Of a stretch of DNA of 8,848 nt, positions 1-5,482 are shown one piece after another. How positions within the stretch are numbered: the first letter of the stretch is position 1; each line of letters opens with the position of its first letter. The notes under the pieces were generated by a model. It was not told the DNA's origin. It did not search any database and saw nothing but the letters and a program-made list of their open reading frames with translations. The stretch spans positions 1-8,848 of the forward strand of contig JAEWSV010000336.1 of NCBI GenBank assembly GCA_023398155.1, given 5' to 3'. Source of the stretch: Spirochaetota bacterium. Its GTDB lineage: Bacteria; Spirochaetota; Spirochaetia; Treponematales; Breznakiellaceae. A program made the position numbers and the translations under genes.

Positions 1-1423
1 TCCCCGTATCGGCCACGGCCGCGCTCCCCGCCCCGCCGCGCTCGGAAAGATCCTCGGACAGCGAACCGGACCGGGAAGTCATGGCCTCCACCGAACGGAT
101 GTTCGCGGCCATCTCGTCCATCGCCGCCGCAGTTTCGGAGGCGAAGCGCCGTTGCGTCTCCACGGCGGAAGCCACGCCGCCGGCCGCGGCCCGGAGAGCT
201 TCCAGGACCTCGCCGAGTACCTTCGATTCGGTCGACTGGTTCTCCAGCTCCTTCGTGAGCGTCAGTACCGCGTTTCCCGTCTGTTCGGAGGTGCTCTCCG
301 CCGCTTGGAGAACCAGGTCGATGGACGTCGCCCCGTCCCTGGTCTTGGCCGCGGCAATTCCGATCTTACTCACGACGTCGCGGAAGCGGTCCAGGAGGCG
401 GTTCACGAGCTCCGAGAGCTCGCCGAGCTCGTCCATGCGCCTGAGGTTGAGCCGGCGCCGGAGATCGCCCTCCCCTTCCACGACGTCCCGGATCCGCGCC
501 GCGAGCGCGTCGAGCTCCTCGCGGTGCTCCAGCGAGCAGACGGCCTGGATGCAGACGGCGATCGAGAACATGAAGAAGAGGAACAGCAGGAAGACGTTCC
601 GCTGCACGTCTTCCGTCGTATCCGTACGTTCCCAGGGAAGGGGGATGCGGTCGGCGTTCAAGTCGGGGCGCACCGAGAACGTCGACGCTTTTTTGGAGAA
701 GCGATCGCGGAAATCCGCGGCGGCTCCGTCCGCCGCGATCGTTCCCGAGCGCACGGCCTCCAGGGTCTCGCGTTCGAGCGACTGGTACGCGATCACGTCC
801 CGGGTCTGGAATTGGACGAAGGTGAGTACGTAGAGCACGAGGAAGGCGGAGAGCACGACCTGACGCGTGGTGCCGCGGAGCTCCCGTCTCCGCTTCCCGA
901 TCTCGCGGATGCCGAGCCGCTCGCGGAGGTCGGCGAAGGCGAGATTGTCGATGGAAGTCTGGGCCAAGGCGTACACGACCGCTCCCGCGATGTTGGATGA
1001 GAGGATCATGAGGCGCGAAGGCCAAAAGAGCTCGCGGATCCGCTGCTCGATGGCGAGCTGGAGGATGAAGCCGAGCACGAAGCCGGCGAGGTTGACGGCG
1101 AGGATCAGGGACGCGAAACGCTGCATCTTCCGCCGCGTCGCCTCGACGAGCCCTTCCTCGAGCGTCTCGCCCGCCTCAAGCCTGCGCTGGACCCGCTGGA
1201 GGGGCAGGGCCGCGAGGTATACGATGAACGCGAACACCGAGAGCGGCGGAAGCACGCTTCCCCCGATGAAAGCGGCGATGGAGGCAGGGAGCCCCGACAG
1301 GTCGGAGATACCGAAAATCATGTTATCCCGGAGATAGGCGAAGACCTGCATCACGATATAGATGAGGAGGATGAAGAGCGCGGAATTGAGGGAGACGCGG
1401 AGCGCCAGACGCTTCCTTTTCAT
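1..1423 (-). CDS. Methyl-accepting chemotaxis protein, multi-pass membrane sensor (3' end outside window)
   Basis: The gene starts at ATG 1423 and stays open for 474 codons to the window edge, so the C-terminus is missing. Hydrophobic segments lie near residues 11-30, 48-75, 104-124, 137-157, 187-205 and 276-297. This suggests a multi-pass sensor with a roughly 70-residue polar loop (206-275) before the last helix, rather than the common two-helix receptor. Residues about 300-350 form a HAMP linker, with the GDLRRRL and DELGELSELVNRLLDRF pattern. A long alanine- and glutamate-rich coiled coil follows, including AAMDEMAANIRSVE (433-446), which is typical of the methylation-helix region of chemotaxis receptors. 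The window ends before the signalling tip that binds CheA and CheW, so receptor identity rests on HAMP plus the start of the signalling helix. The ligand is unknown. No Shine-Dalgarno lies at normal spacing; the only GGGAGG is about 24 bases upstream. There is no in-frame alternative start nearby. Confidence 0.87.
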   Translation of the reverse strand, partial: MKRKRLALRVSLNSALFILLIYIVMQVFAYLRDNMIFGISDLSGLPASIAAFIGGSVLPPLSVFAFIVYLAALPLQRVQRRLEAGETLEEGLVEATRRKMQRFASLILAVNLAGFVLGFILQLAIEQRIRELFWPSRLMILSSNIAGAVVYALAQTSIDNLAFADLRERLGIREIGKRRRELRGTTRQVVLSAFLVLYVLTFVQFQTRDVIAYQSLERETLEAVRSGTIAADGAAADFRDRFSKKASTFSVRPDLNADRIPLPWERTDTTEDVQRNVFLLFLFFMFSIAVCIQAVCSLEHREELDALAARIRDVVEGEGDLRRRLNLRRMDELGELSELVNRLLDRFRDVVSKIGIAAAKTRDGATSIDLVLQAAESTSEQTGNAVLTLTKELENQSTESKVLGEVLEALRAAAGGVASAVETQRRFASETAAAMDEMAANIRSVEAMTSRSGSLSEDLSERGGAGSAAVADTG

Positions 1424-1431
1424 GGGGTAAT

Positions 1432-1459
1432 AGTCTAGCGGAAACGCCTCCCGCGTAAA
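1432..1459 (-). promoter_or_regulatory. Weak sigma70-like promoter candidate for the chemotaxis gene
   Basis: On the minus strand TTTACG (1459-1454) and TAGACT (1437-1432) are separated by 16 bases. Each matches 4 of 6 consensus bases. The predicted start is near 1425, two bases before ATG 1423. This is a visual match only, and such matches are common by chance. No sigma28-type (flagellar) promoter was found upstream. Confidence 0.2.
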
Positions 1460-1472
1460 GAGGCTAATCAAC

Positions 1473-1496
1473 TACCCCGCAGCAAGCTGCGGGGTA
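1473..1496. repeat. Perfect 11-bp stem palindrome, REP-like
   Basis: The arms TACCCCGCAGC and GCTGCGGGGTA flank a central AA, giving a perfect 11-bp stem. Its right-hand 19 bases (1478-1496) recur exactly at 1588-1606. No T-run follows on the minus strand, so it is not a clear intrinsic terminator of the kinase transcript, although the strong stem could still pause polymerase or protect mRNA 3' ends. It resembles repetitive extragenic palindromes; that assignment is by form, not by database match. Confidence 0.7.
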
Positions 1497-1518
1497 TGTT
1501 GGTTCTGCAAGGTATGGA

Positions 1519-1556
1519 TTGTATGCGGGGTTCGTACCATGGTCAGCGCCATACAA
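1519..1556. repeat. Inverted repeat with internal 14-bp repeat arm
   Basis: TTGTATG (1519-1525) pairs with CATACAA (1550-1556) around a 24-base loop. The loop contains most of GCGGGGTTCGTACC (1525-1538), which is the exact reverse complement of 1603-1616. It also holds the short palindrome ACCATGGT (1536-1543). It belongs to the repeat cluster between the kinase and chemotaxis genes. No coding function is apparent. Confidence 0.5.
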
Positions 1557-1587
1557 ATTCGGTTCCAAGCCTTTTACCGCTTCGGAA

Positions 1588-1616
1588 CGCAGCAAGCTGC
1601 GGGGTACGAACCCCGC
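1588..1616. repeat. Second REP-like copy with two competing hairpins
   Basis: Bases 1588-1606 repeat 1478-1496 exactly (19 bp, 110 bp apart). GCTGCG (1596-1601) can pair with CGCAGC on its left (1588-1593). Alternatively GCGGGG (1599-1604) can pair with CCCCGC on its right (1611-1616) around a TACGAA loop. The two foldings share bases and exclude each other. Bases 1603-1616 are also the reverse complement of 1525-1538. Confidence 0.65.
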
Positions 1617-1634
1617 GTGCGAATCGAGGCGGCT

Positions 1635-3299
1635 TCAACGGGGTACGAACTCCAGAGCGAAACAAGTGCCCGACGAGCGCGTGACCGTCATGCTCCCCCC
1701 GATCTGTTTGAGTAAGGCCTCCACCAATTGGAGTCCGAATCCCCGAGAAGAGCCGACTTCCGCGCCCTCCGGAAGGCCGATGCCGTCGTCGGCCACCCGA
1801 ACGACAGCCCGCGAGCCGTCATCCGACAGGGCCGTGGAGAGCGTCACTACGCCGTGATCCTTTCCGACGAAGGCGTGCTTCATCGCGTTCGTCAGGAGCT
1901 CGTTCACGATGATGCCGATCGGGAGGAGGGCCTTGGAAGCGATGGAGAAATCCTGTATTTCCGTCCGCACGTCCACGGCGGCAGCGTCGCCCACGGAGTG
2001 GACGATGCGGTCCAGGAGCGGCGTAAAATACTCTTGGATGGAGATGGTCCCGTCTCCTGAATTTCGGTAGAGGCGGTCGTAGAGGACCATCATGCTCACC
2101 ACGCGGCTCTTGGCGTCAAGGAGCGCGTCACAGGCCGGCGAATCCTTAAGGGTATCTGCTTGAAGGGAGAGGATGCTCGCGATGACGCTCATATTGTTCT
2201 TGATGCGGTGGTGCACCTCGCGGAGGAGGAGCTCCTTTTCATCCAAGAGCTGTTGGATCCTCAGCGACGCCGCGCGCAGCTCGGTGATGTCGTGCAGTAC
2301 GAACAGGCGCCCCACGACGCGTTTCCGATGGTCCTTTATCGGTGAGATGGCGAGATCGTAAACGCGCTCGACGCCGTTCACGGTGATGGCCGCTTCCTCC
2401 CGACACGAGTTCAGGGACGAGCAATCACGGAAGAACGTAGCCCATTCGTCCCCGAGGGTTTGGGTGGTCGCGCCAATGGCGCGCCTGGAATCGAGGCCGC
2501 AGGCCGCCTGCGCCGCCGCGTTGAAATCGATGACGTGGCCGCGCATATCGAAGACGATCACGAGGTCGGCGATATTATCCATCACGGTCGCCCGCGCTAT
2601 AGGCGCCATGCTGAAGAGCTGGAACCGTAGGAGCGCCCAGAGATAGGCGCCGGACGTGACCATGAGGGTCGAGGGGGCGAAGTTATACCCCGGAATAGGC
2701 GTCAGGCCGACGGTGAACAGGATGTTGACGACCACCGGAACGAGAAGGCCGAGGATGAGAAGCAACGTGTTCCGCCGGCGCAACGCTCGATCCCCGAGGG
2801 CGCGCAGCAGTATCGCCATGGCGGCTATCATCAGGACATCGCCGAAGGTATTGCTGAGCCAGTAGAGGGGTCCTCCCGTGTAGTGGAGGACCGAGACCGG
2901 CCCGCCGACCTGCAGCAGGAAGCCGTACCTGAATAGGCGATGGAAGGGACTCGTCAGCGACGCGACGATCCCGATGACGGGGAAAACGAAGAGAAGAGCG
3001 GTACGGCCTCTCGTGAGGAACCGTTCGTTGCCGGAATATTCCAACGCCAAGAAGAGGATGGCGAGGGGGATGAGCCGAGTCGGAATGTAGATGCAGGTGG
3101 ACAGGAAAATGCGGAGCCTCGGCTCGACTACCGAGATGTTGAGGGCATAGATGAGCGTCCATAGCGAGGCCAACCACAACAGGGCTGTGAAGGGCCGAGC
3201 GGCGGGGACCTCGGGAAATCGGCGCGCGTAGATGGCGGAAGCCGCGCAGAACAAAGTCGCGAGCACGAGAGGCCACACGTAGGGACTATATGCCGTCAC
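1635..3299 (-). CDS. Membrane sensor histidine kinase: 7TM, PAS, HisKA_2, HATPase
   Basis: This is a 554-residue kinase expected to autophosphorylate a histidine and pass the phosphate to a response regulator not present here. Residues 1-230 hold about seven hydrophobic segments, like the 7TM sensor region common at the N-terminus of bacterial kinases. A PAS domain spans about 237-345 and ends in the typical FVLHDITELR. The H-box EVHHRIKNNM (361-370) is of the HisKA_2/HWE type, with H364 the likely phosphoacceptor. The ATPase domain has N-box NELLTNAMKH (466-475), G1 box DDGIGLP (504-510) and G2 box GFGLQLVEALL (520-530). All key residues look intact. The GTG start at 3299 is favoured because an in-frame TGA lies 8 codons upstream with no ATG between. 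There is no clear Shine-Dalgarno. The partner is unknown: the chemotaxis gene downstream is adjacent, but a functional link is not shown. Confidence 0.93.
   Translation of the reverse strand: MTAYSPYVWPLVLATLFCAASAIYARRFPEVPAARPFTALLWLASLWTLIYALNISVVEPRLRIFLSTCIYIPTRLIPLAILFLALEYSGNERFLTRGRTALLFVFPVIGIVASLTSPFHRLFRYGFLLQVGGPVSVLHYTGGPLYWLSNTFGDVLMIAAMAILLRALGDRALRRRNTLLLILGLLVPVVVNILFTVGLTPIPGYNFAPSTLMVTSGAYLWALLRFQLFSMAPIARATVMDNIADLVIVFDMRGHVIDFNAAAQAACGLDSRRAIGATTQTLGDEWATFFRDCSSLNSCREEAAITVNGVERVYDLAISPIKDHRKRVVGRLFVLHDITELRAASLRIQQLLDEKELLLREVHHRIKNNMSVIASILSLQADTLKDSPACDALLDAKSRVVSMMVLYDRLYRNSGDGTISIQEYFTPLLDRIVHSVGDAAAVDVRTEIQDFSIASKALLPIGIIVNELLTNAMKHAFVGKDHGVVTLSTALSDDGSRAVVRVADDGIGLPEGAEVGSSRGFGLQLVEALLKQIGGSMTVTRSSGTCFALEFVPR
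1639..1650. repeat. 12-bp repeat copy inside the kinase 3' end
   Basis: CGGGGTACGAAC here is identical to 1600-1611. On the minus strand it encodes part of the last residues of the sensor kinase (EFVPR), immediately before the TGA at 1637-1635. The repeat cluster therefore starts inside the gene rather than after it. Confidence 0.6.
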
Positions 3300-3305
3300 G
3301 CGGTT

Positions 3306-3334
3306 ATTCTCGCACTCGGGTCAGACATCGTCAA
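3306..3334 (-). promoter_or_regulatory. Candidate sigma70-like promoter of the sensor kinase, possibly leaderless
   Basis: TTGACG (3334-3329) matches the -35 consensus at 5 of 6 bases. GAGAAT (3311-3306) matches the -10 consensus at 4 of 6. The spacer is 17 bases. Counting to +1 puts the transcript start at 3299, the G of the GTG start codon. The gap 3300-3367 is visibly AT-richer than its surroundings, as expected for a promoter. This supports transcription of the kinase separately from the sugar operon. Confidence 0.4.
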
Positions 3335-3367
3335 TGCTAAAATACAAAATAGATCGAATATCTCCAT

Positions 3368-4282
3368 CTAGTGCAGATACGGCGCCATCGCGTCGCGCGC
3401 AATGCGGAACCCGCGCTCGACCAGTTCTACGGTGCCTTCGAAGCCGCGGTCCTCGTGCTCCACGCTCAGGGTCCCGTCGTAGCCGGCCCGATAGAGGGCG
3501 GCGATGAAGCGCCGCCAGTCGATCTCGCCGAGACCGGGGAGGCGCGGAACCTGCCAGCCCATGCCGAGGGAAAGGATGCCGTTCCGGTACAGGCCCTCGC
3601 GGTCGATCATCATATCCTTGGCGTGGGCATGGAAGATGCGCGGGGCCGCGTCGCGGATCGCCCGTTCGACGTCGATCATTTGCCAGTGGAGGTGAGACGG
3701 GTCCAGGTTGAGGCCGAAGTTCTCGTCCGGAATGATTTCCCACATCTTCGCCCAGATCGCTGGCGAAGTCGCCAAGTTGTAGCCGCCCGGCCACTCGTCG
3801 TCGCTGAAAATCATGGGGCAATTCTCGATGGCTATCTTAATGCCCCGCTCCTTCGCGTAGGAGACGAGGGGGGGCCAGACGCGAGCGAAATCCTCCAGGT
3901 TAGCGGCGACGGTCTTGCCCTTATCCTTACCGACGAACGTGCCGACTACCGGCACCTCCATGAGCGCCGCGGCGTCGATGAGGGCCACGATATGTTCGGC
4001 GGCGGCGGCGCGGACGGCCGGATCTGGGAAGAGGGGATTGGCGTAGTAACCGAGGGAGCTGATGGAGAGGCCCCTCTCCTCCACCGCTTTCCGCGCGGCC
4101 CGCGCCTTGGCCTTGTCCAGGCCGATCACGTCCAGGGTGGTCACGCCCGCGTAGCGGCGGTCCGCCTCGGAGGGCGGCCAGCAAGCGAGTTCCAGGCAGG
4201 CGTAGCCCTCGGCCGCGGCGAAGTCGGCGATCGATTCCAGCGAGCGGCCGGGGAAGGCCGCAGTGAACAATCCGAGCTTCAT
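3368..4282 (-). CDS. Sugar isomerase/epimerase, xylose-isomerase-like TIM barrel (AP endonuclease family 2)
   Basis: This 304-residue cytoplasmic enzyme of the xylose-isomerase-like TIM-barrel superfamily includes the IolE/IolI and YcjR types. Expected metal and active-site positions are present: E153 in IAIENC, D194 and H197 in NLDPSHLHW, H220 in FHAHAKD and E275 in SVEHED. Full length and intact metal residues argue for an active isomerase or epimerase. Within this superfamily, E. coli YcjR epimerises 3-keto-glucosides made by a Gfo/Idh/MocA enzyme, and IolE and IolH act on inositol-derived ketoses. Pairing with the dehydrogenase directly upstream makes a keto-sugar substrate plausible, but the exact reaction is not determined. 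The ATG at 4282 is well supported by AGGAGG six bases upstream. That site overlaps the dehydrogenase stop codon, which suggests coupled translation. It is the last gene of the operon, and no strong terminator follows. Confidence 0.9.
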   Translation of the reverse strand: MKLGLFTAAFPGRSLESIADFAAAEGYACLELACWPPSEADRRYAGVTTLDVIGLDKAKARAARKAVEERGLSISSLGYYANPLFPDPAVRAAAAEHIVALIDAAALMEVPVVGTFVGKDKGKTVAANLEDFARVWPPLVSYAKERGIKIAIENCPMIFSDDEWPGGYNLATSPAIWAKMWEIIPDENFGLNLDPSHLHWQMIDVERAIRDAAPRIFHAHAKDMMIDREGLYRNGILSLGMGWQVPRLPGLGEIDWRRFIAALYRAGYDGTLSVEHEDRGFEGTVELVERGFRIARDAMAPYLH

Positions 4283-4288
4283 CTCTAT

Positions 4289-4294
4289 CCTCCT
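4289..4294 (-). promoter_or_regulatory. Strong Shine-Dalgarno overlapping the upstream stop codon
   Basis: AGGAGG on the minus strand lies six bases from ATG 4282 and shares bases with the TAG of the dehydrogenase (4295-4293). It fixes the epimerase start and suggests translational coupling. Confidence 0.8.
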
Positions 4295-5477
4295 AGCTCA
4301 CATCCACCCAGCGCTCGGTCCGCGCGCTCGCGAGCAAGGCGTCGCAGAGCAGCATCTCGCGGTGGCCGTCCTCGAAGGTCGGGAAATCGCGCGCGGCCGC
4401 ATAGTCGCCCCGCGCGATGTAGCCGTAGACCGCGGCGCACAGGCCGCGGAAGGTGTCCGGATAGCCTTCCTGGTGTCCGCCGGGATACGCGGAGAGGGCC
4501 GCCGCCGCCGGCGAAAGATGCGCGGGGACTTTATCCAGGATCTCGTTCGCCCGATCCCGGTGACCGATCCAAAGGCGATTGGGCTCTTCGGAATTCCACG
4601 CCAGGGCTTCCCGCTCGCCGTCTATCTCGAAGCTGAGGGAATTCCTCCTGCCCGCGCTGACCTGGGAGACCGCGAGGGAACCGCGGACTCCGCCTTCGAG
4701 CCGGAGGAGGATGGTCGCGAGGTCCTCGGTGTCCACGGCCACATCCTCGAGCGCCGCGTCTTGACGCGCCGCGTCTTGACGCGCCGCGTCGGCCACGCCC
4801 GCGAAGGTCCGCACTTCACCCTTGGGACGACGGCGGACCGGGTGCACGGTGGCGAAGTCCGCGAACACGCGCTCCACGCGAAGGCCCGTCGCCCAGGACA
4901 CCATATCGAGCCAATGGGTACCGATGTCGGCCACGGCGCGGAGGGCACCGCCCTTTCCGGACTCAAGCCGCCAATTCCAGTCGGTGTCATATAGAAGCCA
5001 ATCCTGGAGGTAGGAGCCGTGGACGGCCAGGATTCGGCCGATCTCTCCGCCGGCGATCCTCTCGCGCGCCTCGCGGACCAGGGGATAGAAGCGGAGGTTG
5101 TAGGAGACCGCGGCGACTTTGCCGGAGGCGGCCGCGGCCGCGACGAGCTCCGCCGATTCCCGGCTCGTCATCGCGAGCGGCTTCTCGCACACGACGTGCC
5201 TGCCCGCGGCGAGGACGGTCCGCGCGTACGGCGCGTGGAGGACGTTCGGCACCGCGAGGTGGAAGACGTCGCCCGAGTCCTTCGCCCTGAGGGCTTCCGC
5301 CAGCGATCCGTACGCGAACGGAATACGGAGTTCGGCGGCCCTGCGGCCGGCTTCTTCATCGCCGTCCGCGACGAGCGACCGGACCTCGATCCCGTTCCTC
5401 CTGAGCGCTTCGACGTGCGCCGGCCCCACGAAACCGGCCCCTACCACGCAGGCGGTCGGCATCCTATTTTCTTCCAT
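4293..5477 (-). CDS. Gfo/Idh/MocA family NAD(P)-dependent sugar dehydrogenase
   Basis: This is a 394-residue cytoplasmic oxidoreductase. The N-terminal Rossmann fold shows VVGAGFVGPAH (11-21). The family CEKPLA motif (97-102) supplies catalytic K99, and the C-terminal domain carries DIGTHWLD (184-191) with the usual D184 and H188. The C-terminal half contains LLRLEGGVRGSLAVSQVSAGRRNSLSF-type and GHQEGYPDTFRGL (334-346) segments typical of sugar or polyol members. The likely reaction is NAD(P)-linked oxidation of a ring hydroxyl of a sugar, glycoside or inositol. Residues 230-245 contain a DAARQ repeat that looks like an expansion in a surface loop. The start could be ATG 5477 (used here) or the in-frame ATG 5462, which gives the more usual short lead before the Rossmann strand. 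Both have weak ribosome sites. It lies 5 bases after the ROK gene, so coupling is likely. Confidence 0.92.
   Translation of the reverse strand: MEENRMPTACVVGAGFVGPAHVEALRRNGIEVRSLVADGDEEAGRRAAELRIPFAYGSLAEALRAKDSGDVFHLAVPNVLHAPYARTVLAAGRHVVCEKPLAMTSRESAELVAAAAASGKVAAVSYNLRFYPLVREARERIAGGEIGRILAVHGSYLQDWLLYDTDWNWRLESGKGGALRAVADIGTHWLDMVSWATGLRVERVFADFATVHPVRRRPKGEVRTFAGVADAARQDAARQDAALEDVAVDTEDLATILLRLEGGVRGSLAVSQVSAGRRNSLSFEIDGEREALAWNSEEPNRLWIGHRDRANEILDKVPAHLSPAAAALSAYPGGHQEGYPDTFRGLCAAVYGYIARGDYAAARDFPTFEDGHREMLLCDALLASARTERWVDVS
4751..4790. repeat. 15-bp in-frame tandem repeat in the dehydrogenase gene
   Basis: GCGCCGCGTCTTGAC occurs twice in perfect tandem (4751-4765 and 4766-4780), followed by its first 10 bases (4781-4790). 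In the protein it encodes the DAARQ repeat around residues 230-242. The unit length is a multiple of three, so copy-number change by slippage would keep the frame. Confidence 0.9.
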
Positions 5478-5482
5478 GATTT

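Noticed and set aside
152..1000. Plus-strand open frames and a 219-codon minus-strand frame in the first kilobase
   Set aside because: The continuous minus-strand frame from 1423 to the window edge encodes membrane helices, HAMP and receptor coiled coil, so the others are shadows.
1473..1496. Intrinsic terminator for the kinase transcript
   Set aside because: The stem is strong but is followed by TAGTTGATT rather than a T-run, and the same sequence recurs 110 bp away, so a repeat element explains it better.
1473..1650. CRISPR array
   Set aside because: The repeats are of unequal length and mixed orientation, with no regular spacers and no cas genes nearby.
1496..1857. Short plus-strand frames across the repeat cluster
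   Set aside because: Their residues come from translating the GC-rich repeats and the antisense of the kinase end. No ribosome site or family resemblance is seen.
3330..3366. Terminator of the sugar operon after the epimerase gene
   Set aside because: A T-rich stretch is present on the minus strand, but the preceding stem (AGAT/ATCT) is only 4 bp. The AT-rich stretch fits a promoter at least as well.
3371..4636. Long plus-strand open frame of 421 codons
   Set aside because: It lies opposite the epimerase and the end of the dehydrogenase, has an Arg/Gly/Pro-rich composition with no recognisable motif, and is a usual by-product of GC-rich coding sequence.
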